Positions 53,518 to 61,962 of a DNA stretch of 64,000 bases are shown here, in pieces. The position numbers and the translations under genes are program-made. The stretch comes from Synechococcus sp. CC9311 (GTDB lineage Bacteria > Cyanobacteriota > Cyanobacteriia > PCC-6307 > Cyanobiaceae), in contig NC_008319.1 of NCBI RefSeq assembly GCF_000014585.1, positions 1,550,001 through 1,614,000 of the forward strand, in the 5' to 3' direction. How positions within the stretch are numbered: position 1 is the first letter of the stretch; the number at the start of each line of letters is the position of its first letter. The notes below the pieces were generated by a model, which worked only from the letters and a program-made list of their open reading frames with translations, was not told the origin of the DNA and did no database searches.

Positions 53518-54329
53518 GCGCATCTCTCCTGCTCCTCATTCATCCCATTGGCGTTGGCTTATCCAGTCGATTTTGGGATCGATTCATCAGGTGTTGGCGA
53601 GCCTATGACGACACAACTACCTTGCTCGCACCTGACCTACTCGGTTGCGGAGAGAACGAGCATTCAAAACAACAGATTGCCCCCGAGGATTGGGCGGCAC
53701 CACTGATCGATCTTCTGAGAGAACACAACAACACCCCAGCAATCCTTGTCTCACAAGGAGCCTCCCTTCCGATTGCTTTAGCTGTAATCAAGACCGCACC
53801 TGAACTCGTTGGTGGCTTGATCGCGATCAGCCCACCAAGTTGGCGCATTCTTGAGGACTCCGTTCCAAAAATGCAATCTCAACTCCTCTGGCGATTGCTG
53901 TTTCAAGGACCAATCGGATCTCTGTTTTACCGCTATGCACGCCGCCGTACATTTTTAAAATCATTTTCAACCAATAATTTATTTGCAAGCAACGAAAATG
54001 TTGATGCTGAATGGCTCGACACGCTGGAACAAGAAGCAGCAAACATGACAACACGCTGGGCAACATTTTCCTTTTTAGCTGGTTTTTGGAGACGCAACTG
54101 GACCAAGCAATGGCAAGACATCAAGCAACCTGTATGGCTGCTATTCGGGCAGGAGGCAACTGGCATTGGCCGTTCCAAGCATTGGGATGATGCACAAGAT
54201 CGCATCAACACTTATGCGCAGCAGATGCCGAATGCTTCGAGCGCAACGATTCGTGGGCGAAACGTTCTTCCCTATGAATCAACTACTGAGTGTGTAACCC
54301 AACTTCAAAGCTGGTTGCTACACAATTAA
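53514..54329 (+). CDS. Alpha/beta hydrolase fold protein without nucleophile serine
   Basis: 271 residues, TTG start overlapping sodC by four bases. The fold is indicated by LLLIHPIGVGLSSRFWDRF and LLAPDLLGCGEN. At the nucleophile elbow the sequence is ILVSQGASLP where G-x-S-x-G is expected, so the nucleophile position is Gly. The acid/base end is not clear either. Likely non-catalytic or uses another residue. Confidence 0.7.
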   Translation: MSASLLLLIHPIGVGLSSRFWDRFIRCWRAYDDTTTLLAPDLLGCGENEHSKQQIAPEDWAAPLIDLLREHNNTPAILVSQGASLPIALAVIKTAPELVGGLIAISPPSWRILEDSVPKMQSQLLWRLLFQGPIGSLFYRYARRRTFLKSFSTNNLFASNENVDAEWLDTLEQEAANMTTRWATFSFLAGFWRRNWTKQWQDIKQPVWLLFGQEATGIGRSKHWDDAQDRINTYAQQMPNASSATIRGRNVLPYESTTECVTQLQSWLLHN

Positions 54330-54369
54330 ACCCACATCAAACCCAGCGCGACAATCCTCGGGCGCTCTC

Positions 54370-54591
54370 CTAAGTCGATGGCTGCCCCCCATGGGCTGAA
54401 ACGTCGCGCATGGCCTCAGATGGATTCAACGAACGCGCCAGAGCCAACAGGCCAGCAGCAAGAACAGTTTCACCTTCAAGCTGCATCATTCGGTGGAGGC
54501 TGATGACCTCGCTGTAATCAGCGGCAGCAGTTCCGTTGATCAGACCGCGAGCGGTACATCGAGCCACAGCCAGTTGAAGGGAGATCGTCAT
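54370..54591 (-). CDS. Hypothetical 73-residue protein
   Basis: Helical and soluble: LQLAVARCTARGLINGT, EVISLHRMMQLEGETVLAAGLLALARSL. No domain recognised. Converges with the hydrolase gene. Confidence 0.5.
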   Translation of the reverse strand: MTISLQLAVARCTARGLINGTAAADYSEVISLHRMMQLEGETVLAAGLLALARSLNPSEAMRDVSAHGGQPST

Positions 54592-54708
54592 GACCTAAAG
54601 CTGGCCCAAGGATGAGCAAAACCACCGAAGCTTCCAGTTTCCAGCTGATTCAGAAACGCAAATCAGCAACAAACCGGTTAACGTTTCTTAATATTAGGAA
54701 TTTGACGG

Positions 54709-54957
54709 ATGCTTTCTGCGCTTTTCCCCTTGGCTTACGGCACAGTCTTTCTTTTCCTTTTAGTTCAAGCCTTTCGAATGATGCGCTTGAGCCCTGGCTT
54801 TTCTAGCCCTGATCACTCAAGACGCCGAACAGACCGCACTGGACTGTTGACGACTCATCCAGAACTCCTAGATGCGGACGGTTCCATCACAGGAGAAGAC
54901 CTACTGGTTGTCCGCTTCCGAGGCTTGGATCAACCTGAGACTTCCATCACGGATTGA
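54709..54957 (+). CDS. DUF2973-like small membrane protein
   Basis: 82 residues: an N-terminal membrane helix (LFPLAYGTVFLFLLVQAF), then a tail with THPELLDADGSITGEDLLVVRF. HPELLD.dG...e.LLVV matches DUF2973, known from cyanobacteria. Function unknown. Confidence 0.65.
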   Translation: MLSALFPLAYGTVFLFLLVQAFRMMRLSPGFSSPDHSRRRTDRTGLLTTHPELLDADGSITGEDLLVVRFRGLDQPETSITD

Positions 54958-55003
54958 AGATCCGCGAAGGCGCATTCAGAATGGGGGAACCACTTTCAAA
55001 CCC

Positions 55004-55135
55004 ATGACACTCAACCAATTTCTGATCTTCTTGGTCATCGGAATTGCAATAGCAGTCGTAACAAGCGCAACTTGGATTTGGTGGATACTCGCGATCTGCA
55101 CAGCTTTGGTTGTCATCAAACTTTTGATGAAATAA
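55004..55135 (+). CDS. 43-residue hydrophobic protein
   Basis: MTLNQFLIFLVIGIAIAVV then TSATWIWWILAICTALVVI; two membrane helices. It starts 46 bases after the DUF2973 gene and ends 12 bases before the next. Confidence 0.5.
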   Translation: MTLNQFLIFLVIGIAIAVVTSATWIWWILAICTALVVIKLLMK

Positions 55136-55147
55136 TTCGAGACACAT

Positions 55148-55777
55148 ATGACAACGCAACTAACAGCAATCAATTGGGCCAAAGCAGTCACAATTGCATT
55201 AATTCTCTTACTAATCTCACTCTTTGGCATCGATGGTCAGCGACAGATTCTTTATGCATGCATGCATATCAGCTACTGCATATGGTGGCTTTTAGAACAA
55301 CAAATTTACCCTGATCGTTGTAAGCAGATTTTTACAGAAAAAGTTGATACCGGTGGATTCACAGGAGCAATCCTTATTATTGGAATTTTTTATTCACTAC
55401 CAGCATTTATTGCTTTCACCAATCCAACAGAACTCTCGATAGCAGCCACGGCAACAGCTATCCCATTGTTTTACTTTGGCAGCTTGATTAATACCGCAGC
55501 CGACATCCAGAAAACAACAGAGAAAGCAGCAGGTGCAGGGTTAGTCAATACTGGCATTTGGAGCGGCGTAAGGCATGTTAATTACACAGGTGATTTGATG
55601 CGCTATTTAAGCTTTAGCATAATAGCCGGATCCCTATGGGCTTTTTTAGTGCCACTATGCATCTTCGTTTTATATGTTCAGAGAATCCGAGACAGGGAGT
55701 CATCAATGAGAAATAAATACAAAGGGTTCTCAGATTACAAATCAAAAAGTTTCCGTTTAATCCCTGGAATTTGGTAA
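55148..55777 (+). CDS. Steroid-reductase/ICMT-like membrane protein
   Basis: 209 residues with about six spans. The C-terminal region GLVNTGIWSGVRHVNYTGD, then RDRESSMRNKYKGFSDYK, is the pattern shared by DUF1295, steroid 5-alpha reductase and ICMT proteins (RHPNYxGE, E). The usual HP is HV. Substrate unknown. Confidence 0.65.
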   Translation: MTTQLTAINWAKAVTIALILLLISLFGIDGQRQILYACMHISYCIWWLLEQQIYPDRCKQIFTEKVDTGGFTGAILIIGIFYSLPAFIAFTNPTELSIAATATAIPLFYFGSLINTAADIQKTTEKAAGAGLVNTGIWSGVRHVNYTGDLMRYLSFSIIAGSLWAFLVPLCIFVLYVQRIRDRESSMRNKYKGFSDYKSKSFRLIPGIW

Positions 55778-55787
55778 GAATGTATAC

Positions 55788-56198
55788 ATGGTCAGATCAA
55801 TCCTCAATATTCTTTGGGTCGTCCTTGGCGGACTGCCCATGGCATTGGGCTGGTGGTTAGCAGGTCTTGTCTCTGCCATCAGCATCGTGGGCATTCCATG
55901 GAGCAGATCATGTTTTGTGATTGGCAAATTTGCTCTATGGCCTTTTGGGTTTGAAGCCATCAACCGCCGAGATCTCAGCGGACGCGTTGATCTAGGCACT
56001 GGCCCGATGGGACTCATCGGAAATGTAATTTGGTTTTTAGTGGCTGGCTGGTGGTTAGCGATTGGCCATCTCACCTCTGCACTCGCATGCTTCGTCTCCA
56101 TCATTGGGATCCCCTTCGGAATTCAGCACATCAAACTCGCTCTAATTGCTTTAGCGCCGGTCGGAATGACCATCGTTCCAACTGATCGGACGAACTAG
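55788..56198 (+). CDS. YccF-domain protein
   Basis: 136 residues with two YccF repeats: ILNILWVVLGGLPMALGW...SIVGIPWSR and GNVIWFLVAGWWLAIGH...SIIGIPFG. Inner membrane. Function of the family is unsettled. Confidence 0.85.
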   Translation: MVRSILNILWVVLGGLPMALGWWLAGLVSAISIVGIPWSRSCFVIGKFALWPFGFEAINRRDLSGRVDLGTGPMGLIGNVIWFLVAGWWLAIGHLTSALACFVSIIGIPFGIQHIKLALIALAPVGMTIVPTDRTN

Positions 56199-56229
56199 TC
56201 AATAGGAGCTGTACGCAAGGAACAAAACC

Positions 56230-56343
56230 ATGAATCCAGAAGTACGACAATTCGTGATCGCTCAGCTTTTAGTGATCGTGATCCCTGTAGGGACCCTATT
56301 TGCAATCTGGATCAGCATGCTGCGCTGGAAAGGCAATCGCTAA
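56230..56343 (+). CDS. 37-residue single-span membrane protein
   Basis: MNPEVRQFVIAQLLVIV then IPVGTLFAIWISMLRWKGNR; one membrane helix with basic end, start ATG, 31 bases after the YccF gene. Confidence 0.5.
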   Translation: MNPEVRQFVIAQLLVIVIPVGTLFAIWISMLRWKGNR

Positions 56344-56436
56344 CGGAGGGGATGAGACAGCTTGCAACTGAAGTGGTCCTTCAAGGCATCCGTTGCCAAG
56401 CTGAGAACGACGAGCTTGCCAATAATCAGAATCACA

Positions 56437-56664
56437 ATGAACATTCCTAGCGACTTTCAAGCCTTTTCAAACGTCCACGCCATCAGAGACGGCAGTGCAT
56501 TCATTAATGTGCTCGGCTGGATGTGGACCGAAGATAAAGGGGTCCAGTATCTCGCCTGGGACGGGAGCATCTATTCAGCGAGTTCAATTGACGGGATCAG
56601 CCCGCAAGCTTCACACCAGATGTATCGAACAGCTAACTCCCTGGAAAAGCTAGCTGACCAGTAG
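56437..56664 (+). CDS. Hypothetical 75-residue protein
   Basis: From the ATG at 56437 (MNIPSDFQAFSNVH). Soluble and mixed alpha/beta, Trp-rich (LGWMWTEDKG). The 25 codons before it lack support. No domain recognised. Confidence 0.4.
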   Translation: MNIPSDFQAFSNVHAIRDGSAFINVLGWMWTEDKGVQYLAWDGSIYSASSIDGISPQASHQMYRTANSLEKLADQ

Positions 56665-56773
56665 GCAAAGGGACAAAATCACAAACTGGATGCCTGGTCA
56701 ATAGGAATCACCAACAAGGGTTGCAAACTCACAGCAAGACGTGCCAGAACAAAGGAACGCATGCCTTTGGCAG

Positions 56774-57004
56774 ATGACCAGCACAGCTCAACGCACAATT
56801 CAGGCCACAACAGGCGAAGACATGCTGATTGATGCGTTGCGAGGAATCAAAACAAAACCAGAGCTCATCCTCTTGCAAGAGCGGCTTACTTCCAACCCAG
56901 CCAATCCTCCACTTTTTAATTGGGTTTGCAACTTGTTGATCGAACGAAGGATTTCGCGAGGTCTGGCCGCCAGGGTTTTATCCCAATTGCATGACGAGGA
57001 TTGA
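56774..57004 (+). CDS. Hypothetical helical protein
   Basis: 76 residues from the ATG at 56774; Met at 56822 is another possible start (MLIDALRG). Helical and charged (TKPELILLQERL, SRGLAARVLSQL). No domain recognised. Confidence 0.4.
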   Translation: MTSTAQRTIQATTGEDMLIDALRGIKTKPELILLQERLTSNPANPPLFNWVCNLLIERRISRGLAARVLSQLHDED

Positions 57005-57315
57005 GCAAGTTAGGCAAAAGACCAGTGAAGCCTCGTACGGCCGTGCTCCAGCTGATGTCTTAGTACACAGAAACTCGGGATCCAGCACAACAGTGGGATC
57101 GATAGAAAAAGCTAAAGACGGAAAACCTAGAGGCAGAAGGATCTAAGCAACAACATCGACAGGAAAGCCAACAGCAAACGTAAAAGGACAACAAGCGACT
57201 GGATCGACATCAGCAGCTCAAGGCAACAAATACACAAATTGAAGTCAAATCAATCCAATACGTTGACTTCGATAAGGAAGGGCTGTTAGTAATAGTTTGT
57301 TGAAGCTTTTCTCAA
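57005..57315. other. Intergenic region upstream of cyAbrB gene
   Basis: About 310 bases. No open frame, RNA or repeat called. The promoter of the cyAbrB gene is expected here. Confidence 0.5.
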
Positions 57316-57681
57316 ATGCTTACTGGTGTAGACCTGCTCACTAAGGTCAAAGACCTTGGCGATGTATCAAAAACCGATTTAGCCACTCAGTGCGGCTATG
57401 TTTCTCAGAAGAAAGATGGAAGTAATCGAGTGAACTTCACGGCGTTTTATGAAGCACTTCTAAATGCAAAAGGCATTGATCTTGGTGGCGGAGCAGGGGG
57501 AATTGGCAAAGGTGGGCGCAAACTGAGCTACATCGCCAAAGTTCAAGGCAATGGAAATCTTTTGATCGGGAAAGCCTATACAGCAATGCTTGAGCTCAAT
57601 CCTGGAGATAATTTCACCATCAAACTAGGTCGAAAGCAAATCCGGCTTATCCCTGAAGGCGCGGAAGACACCGAAGAATAA
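57316..57681 (+). CDS. cyAbrB-family transcription regulator
   Basis: 121 residues. A helical start (LTGVDLLTKVKDLGDVSKTDLATQCGY) and the C-terminal AbrB-like part (GNLLIGKAYTAMLELNPGDNFTIKLGRKQIRLIP) match the cyanobacterial AbrB group, which adjusts nitrogen, carbon and hydrogen metabolism. Its own terminator follows. Confidence 0.9.
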   Translation: MLTGVDLLTKVKDLGDVSKTDLATQCGYVSQKKDGSNRVNFTAFYEALLNAKGIDLGGGAGGIGKGGRKLSYIAKVQGNGNLLIGKAYTAMLELNPGDNFTIKLGRKQIRLIPEGAEDTEE

Positions 57682-57706
57682 TCAATGTAAGCAAAAAGTA
57701 AAAAAT

Positions 57707-57732
57707 AAGAGGTTACTCAAACCTCTTTTTTA
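57707..57732 (+). terminator. Intrinsic terminator of the cyAbrB gene
   Basis: AAGAGGTT and AACCTCTT form an eight-base-pair stem with a five-base loop, followed by a T-run. About 26 bases past the stop. Confidence 0.88.
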
Positions 57733-57780
57733 TAAAAATATTTTTAAAAGCATACTAGAAAGTGATTGACGATCAATCAA

Positions 57781-57975
57781 TCAGACGTTGTCCCATTTAA
57801 TTTTGCCATCAAGGAGCTCCATGAGTTCCTCCAGCTTTTGATTCGTGACGCGAACATCTGCAGCATCTGGCATGGTGCCCTCTTCGATAAGAACGTTGTA
57901 GTGCTCTCGACACATATTGCGCAGTTCCTGCAAACGCTTCTTGGTGATGGTGCGCTTCTCTTCTGCTGTCGCCAT
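57781..57975 (-). CDS. Hypothetical 64-residue coiled-coil-like protein
   Basis: Highly charged and helical: MATAEEKRTITKKRLQELR, then NQKLEELMELLDGKIKW. ATG start. No domain recognised. Convergent with the cyAbrB gene. Confidence 0.5.
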   Translation of the reverse strand: MATAEEKRTITKKRLQELRNMCREHYNVLIEEGTMPDAADVRVTNQKLEELMELLDGKIKWDNV

Positions 57976-58379
57976 GCTTGATTCCTTGACCTTTGGATAG
58001 TCTGCCTTATGGGCAGCAACACATGACTGGTCTAAGCCAGTTAGGTCATCAACCTAAAACTGAGAACACCCAGTCAATCAACGTTCAAGCGCATCTCAGA
58101 GTTCACCGAACAATGATCGAAAAGCCGAGGGAAGGCAGCAGGAAGGCAAAAAACAAAAGCGACTATGCTCGGCCAACGGGACAATTCCATCGACAAAACA
58201 ATAAGTGGTGCGTCAAAGACAAGCTAAACAAGCAACATCCATCAACAAAGAAGCTTCTAGATATCGAATACGTCACTATTCAGCCAGAACATGAGAATCT
58301 AATCAACACAAAATAAAAGGAGCCACAAACATGAAGGCTTAAGGCAGCACACTGATCCAGTGGCCGTGTCTTGCCTGTC
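57976..58379. other. Coding-poor stretch
   Basis: Holds a plus-strand frame at 57993-58316 (107 codons, or from 58113) that is basic with no fold or ribosome site I would trust. Nothing else called. Confidence 0.4.
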
Positions 58380-58545
58380 ATTGGCCATGACGAGTCGCCC
58401 ACCGAGCATGGCGACTTCTACTCTCGATTTCCCAACGACGCCACTCCGTTGAAGAGGCAGGTGCCGCAGACGACATCAAGGCTGGATCAGTCCAATAGTC
58501 AGGTGAGTCGAGAGTGGACTGATGGATAGGGCAACAGGGACCGTG
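58380..58545. ncRNA. Possible structured RNA
   Basis: Two strong inverted repeats: AGTCGCC/GGCGACT at 58393-58416 and ATCAGTCCA/TGGACTGAT (nine bases, perfect) at 58486-58523. ACTCTCGA near 58420 can pair with TCGAGAGT near 58510. The stretch is GC-richer than its flanks and has no gene. Strand is not clear and no T-run was found, so this is only a candidate. Confidence 0.3.
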
Positions 58546-58814
58546 GATCACGCCAGAAAACTACAGATTTTCTTTATCTTGCTCCCCCGGGCTGCCGTTT
58601 TGCAATACTTGCGAAAAAGAATTCACTTCACAACCCTGGACGAGGGATTCAAACGTTCAGAGTCGCACCGCGCAGCTTCTCCCTAGAGAGCGTCGGATGA
58701 GGGGAACCATATGAGGAGAAAGCGAATTACAGAATTTCTGAAGGGCAAACACAAGGATGAACCCGTTCTGATTTCAAGATCCAACGTAAGCTCTTGTACC
58801 TAGTTGGTTGGTCG
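58546..58814. other. Intergenic, nothing recognised
   Basis: About 270 bases with no gene, repeat or motif to report. Confidence 0.4.
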
Positions 58815-58976
58815 ATGTCCGCACCTCTTCAGAAATACGAATTGTCTTCGATGAAGTGGGCATCGAATGGAGAGCTCTCCACTCATGACATTCATAAGTT
58901 GCTCAGCAAAATGAATCAGGCACAAGCTTTTGAGCGAAAAATACGGTGCCTGGAACCCACAGAAAATTCAAAATAA
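58815..58976 (+). CDS. Hypothetical 53-residue protein
   Basis: From the ATG at 58815 (MSAPLQKYELSSMKW). Helical second half (THDIHKLLSKMNQAQAFERK). No domain recognised. Weak support. Confidence 0.35.
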   Translation: MSAPLQKYELSSMKWASNGELSTHDIHKLLSKMNQAQAFERKIRCLEPTENSK

Positions 58977-59166
58977 ATTCAATGCCGACACTCAGAGAAG
59001 TGTTCGATCTCTTCGCATAGGTACGGACTAATTCAAGTGAAACTAAATAAAATATACAGAAACGCTTTAAAGCAGTCAAAAAAACCTTCCTGATCCCAAG
59101 GTTAATCAGTAGATCGAACGTTTTTGAGCCAATCAAGGCCAGCATATCGATAACGGACAGATCTTG

Positions 59167-59364
59167 ATGTACACGATTGAACACTTATCTGATGAAAGCT
59201 GGACACCAGAAGTAACGAGAGAGACCGAGTTCAAAGCATTTGTAGATGCTCGAACAAAATGTTTGGCTACAGGGAAAATTTATAGAGTCGTGGATGACAA
59301 ACACAATGTAAGGTACACAATTACATTAGATGCCTGCAAAAAACAACTTTTTTCAAATCATTAA
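59167..59364 (+). CDS. Small MY-I-LS-W family protein (copy A)
   Basis: 65 residues starting MYTIEHLSDESW, with RETEFKAFVDA and IYRVVDDKHNVRYTI. It aligns without gaps over about 50 residues to the product of 63682-63888 (MYRIQELSSSGW, TTEIEAFWAA, ARVLNPLDEMVFIM): strand, loop, helix, strand, strand. A small cytoplasmic protein family not otherwise known to me. Confidence 0.55.
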   Translation: MYTIEHLSDESWTPEVTRETEFKAFVDARTKCLATGKIYRVVDDKHNVRYTITLDACKKQLFSNH

Positions 59365-59376
59365 TAGCTTGAGACC

Positions 59377-59526
59377 TCAAGGTCGTGATTGCAAGGCTGG
59401 CATAGCCTCTTGCAGCTCGGTAGAAGATTCAGAATCGCTAACGCCCTTGGTCAGCTGGAATGCCAAAGCAGCTAATCCAAGAAAAGCCAAAATAACGACT
59501 ATGAGCAAAATTTTTGTTGGTGACAT
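59377..59526 (-). CDS. 49-residue membrane protein
   Basis: From the ATG at 59526: MSPTKILLIVVILAFLGLA then LAFQLTKG and an acidic end (SDSESSTELQEA). One membrane helix. Converges with copy A. Confidence 0.5.
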   Translation of the reverse strand: MSPTKILLIVVILAFLGLAALAFQLTKGVSDSESSTELQEAMPALQSRP

Positions 59527-59765
59527 GAACGTCAGTAGGTTTAATAAAATATAGGATATCGATAAAAATTCAGGCAATCCAGGTTCCATTAAATCGTAAA
59601 ACCACCATACTCTAGGCAAATAACTAAAGCCAGTAGCAGATCAATTCAATGTATTACTAGACCAATCGTCAATTAATGAGTACTTCAGCGAGGGAAGTAA
59701 GCCTACAGAGACAACCAAAACAAGAGACTAACCACAAAACCTAATAAACCATGTCAATCGAACAC

Positions 59766-59791
59766 AAAAAAACCGCCCAAAACACGAGCGG
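59766..59791 (-). terminator. Intrinsic terminator, minus strand
   Basis: CCGCTC and GGGCGG form a six-base-pair stem with one G-T pair and a seven-base loop, followed by seven T. No gene ends close upstream on that strand; the nearest minus-strand stop is at 60185. Confidence 0.7.
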
Positions 59792-59945
59792 CCTTTAACC
59801 AAGCAATCCCCATCACCCGGCCTTGTTCACCACATTGAGATGTGATGTGCAGATCATAGTGACAACACACGCCAACAGAGCACGAGTATCGATTCGCTCA
59901 AGGTTGTGACTACATTATGTAAAGCAGTCAACAGGTAGACCAAGC
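59792..59945 (-). ncRNA. Possible small RNA ending at the 59766 terminator
   Basis: No reading frame on the minus strand here. A CACAT-CTCA-ATGTG hairpin lies about 50 bases before the terminator. TTGACT is present near 59930 as a possible -35 element, but no -10 at proper spacing is clear. Alternatively this is the 3' leader of the 60185 transcript. Confidence 0.3.
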
Positions 59946-59948
59946 AAA

Positions 59949-60139
59949 ATGTATTGGAAGCTCAACGACTCTAACGATGGATGCAGTGAGAAGAAAACAC
60001 GGAACTTGACGAGCCTTCATTGTTCGATGCAGAACGCTATCAAGTGATCGACGTCGAAAACAAACAACATTCCTTCAAATCTTTTACTGATGCTACATAA
60101 TGCATTCATCTCATTAAATGCAAGACGGCAAGCATCTGA
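59949..60139 (+). pseudogene. Broken member of the small-protein family
   Basis: An ATG frame MYWKLNDSNDG shifts frame near 59985 and then reads ERYQVIDVENKQHSFKSFTDAT, a TAA, and CIHLIKCKTA. The YQVID and FKSFTDA pieces resemble the YRVVD and FKAFVDA pieces of copy A, although in other order. At least one frameshift and one stop are needed, so it is not functional. Confidence 0.35.
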
Positions 60140-60184
60140 CTTAGAGAATCATTATCCAAAGCAACCCACAGCTCAAGCAAGGGA

Positions 60185-60400
60185 TTAAATTATCACAATT
60201 GAGTATTCAACCCGCTCATCAGAGCAACACAAATCCCCATAAAAGCTCTCCAGTTCATCATAGGCATCATCGTAGCGAGTAAACTTTAATTTAGTGATCG
60301 AATCTTCCTGAAAATCATCACGAACAATGCGATACAACGGTTCATCCGCATCTACCTTTTTGGTATTTGACTGAGGGGCCTCACATGATTCGCTTTGCAT
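60185..60400 (-). CDS. Small acidic hypothetical protein
   Basis: 71 residues: LYRIVRDDFQEDS, TRYDDAYDELESFYGD, RVEYSIVII. Strand-helix-strand layout and the YRIV/DDAYDE pieces recall copy A, but similarity is too low to be sure. Codon use is AT-rich. Confidence 0.5.
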   Translation of the reverse strand: MQSESCEAPQSNTKKVDADEPLYRIVRDDFQEDSITKLKFTRYDDAYDELESFYGDLCCSDERVEYSIVII

Positions 60401-60577
60401 AGAATCACAATATCAACAAACAGAATAGCCTGTCTAGATCAATGATCGACAGAATGCAATCAAACCAAGGCCTGATAACAAGTCAATCTCTTGGCTCATC
60501 AGCATCACATCAACAAAAAATAGATCTAGGAAAAACTATCGAATTAAACAAGTTTAAATGAATTTACTACAGTTCAG

Positions 60578-60862
60578 TCAAGAAACATCTACACCCTTGC
60601 CAGAATAGAAAGCAAACCGATAACGTATAGCTTCGGCATCAGGTTTTGGTGTCTCATAGCTCCAAGCCACATTAGTAATAATTTGGTCGTCAACAATCAA
60701 ATCCCAGTAGCGCGCCTTTCCTTTCCAACCACACACCGACGTGTGCCGGGAGTCGCGAAAATATTGAATTTGCATTGCTTCACGAGGGAAATAAGGATTT
60801 CCATCCACATAAACAATATCATCGCTTTCAGCAAGAAGACTACCGTTAAAAATTGCTTTCAT
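60578..60862 (-). CDS. DUF427 protein
   Basis: 94 residues from the ATG at 60862 (MKAIFNGSLLAES). Motifs YFPREAMQIQYF, SVCGWKGKARYWDL and NVAWSYETPKPDA are typical of DUF427, a small beta domain. Function unknown. Confidence 0.9.
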   Translation of the reverse strand: MKAIFNGSLLAESDDIVYVDGNPYFPREAMQIQYFRDSRHTSVCGWKGKARYWDLIVDDQIITNVAWSYETPKPDAEAIRYRFAFYSGKGVDVS

Positions 60863-60895
60863 TGAGACCCAGTTTTTACCTATATTAAGTAGCAA

Positions 60896-61257
60896 TGTGC
60901 TGAGGTGTGAGAATTGGTATCGCTAACACAAATGAAGTCGGGTCAGAACCAATCAAATAGCACGACAAAACCAATAGTCTTTTTAAGAATTCTCCAAGGC
61001 AAACTCTAATCTAAATTGGCAATTGTCTGCACATTTTGTTCCAAAGAAAGGAACAAAAGAATCAACTTTTACTAAACACTGACTGCAAATATTATCAATA
61101 CAGTCAACGCATAGACGTGGAGAAGCCACGTAAAGACCAGACAACGAACCAGCTTTTTATTCTCTGCCAGAATCTATTTCGATCTGAAAAGGAATAGGAG
61201 AAAATGGAGCGCAATTGCACGATGCTGACTTAGACCATGAATAACTGAGTCAATCCA
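60896..61257. other. Non-coding stretch
   Basis: About 360 bases, no gene recognised. Promoter of the DUF427 gene lies at its left end. Confidence 0.5.
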
Positions 61258-61422
61258 GTGGCCTTTCTCAGCAGAATCTGCGCAACATCCAAAGGTTCAA
61301 CAATCGATGCCGTTGGGAATGGAAAATACCGAGTCTGTGACAAGGAATTCACATGTTCAGAGGTTGATGGATTGTGGAAAGCCTATGAAATGCTTAGAAC
61401 TCAGGAGCAGCGAGTGAGCTGA
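61258..61422 (+). CDS. Possible 54-residue protein or gene remnant
   Basis: GTG start. GKYRVCDKEFTCSEVDGLW then KAYEMLRTQEQ. The YRV.D....F......A piece recalls the small-protein family of this region. A stop lies just upstream in frame, so it may be the tail of a broken gene. Confidence 0.3.
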   Translation: MAFLSRICATSKGSTIDAVGNGKYRVCDKEFTCSEVDGLWKAYEMLRTQEQRVS

Positions 61423-61496
61423 GAATCGTCTAGCCGACAACTTTTCTAAACCAGCGGCGACTCGAACCAAACGGTTGACCCATCGGTCATCTCAGC

Positions 61497-61546
61497 AGCA
61501 AGTAGACACGACCTCAGATCATTTGAGGAAGTCATGTCTACTTGCT
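61497..61546. repeat. Long inverted repeat
   Basis: AGCAAGTAGACA and TGTCTACTTGCT are a perfect 12-base pair, and CCTCA/TGAGG pairs inside it, giving a bulged hairpin of 50 bases. No T-run on either side. It lies 33 bases past the stop of the 61579 gene. Confidence 0.5.
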
Positions 61547-61578
61547 TGAACCTTCATGTTTACATGGCTGATCACCGA

Positions 61579-61962
61579 TCAATAACATGCATCCCCTTGC
61601 TTAAGCTTATAAGCAGCTTCAGGATAGGCATTCTTCCAAATAACACAATTTTTCTCTTCCTGAGACAAACTTGTAAATTCATTTTCGGAAGAGGAAGTGA
61701 TGGCTGGTAGATTTTCATCTTGCAGCGGTTTAGCATCAGTTGCTTCTGACTTAGAGACACTATTAGGATTTTCACGATCAAGGAATGATTCATCCAAATA
61801 AGGCTTGGATTCAGATTGAGTTACTTCCTGAGGCGAATCCAACTGTATTTCACTATTGAAAGTATTTCCGATTAATGTTGAGCCAATAGAAAAGCCCACT
61901 AAAGAGAAGCTGATTCCCACCAACAATTCAATCCTGTTGGCTGAACGTAATTTTTTGAGCAT
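61579..61962 (-). CDS. Membrane-anchored or exported hypothetical protein
   Basis: 127 residues. MLKKLRSANRIELLVGISF leads into a hydrophobic stretch (residues 13-32), then a Ser/Glu-rich region and a short Cys-containing end (NCVIWKNAYPEAAYKLKQGDACY). A G-rich ribosome site precedes the ATG. No domain recognised. Confidence 0.5.
   Translation of the reverse strand: MLKKLRSANRIELLVGISFSLVGFSIGSTLIGNTFNSEIQLDSPQEVTQSESKPYLDESFLDRENPNSVSKSEATDAKPLQDENLPAITSSSENEFTSLSQEEKNCVIWKNAYPEAAYKLKQGDACY

Noticed and set aside
57993-58316. 107-codon plus-strand frame
   Set aside because: Basic, low-complexity, no ribosome site and no fold; kept only as a note.
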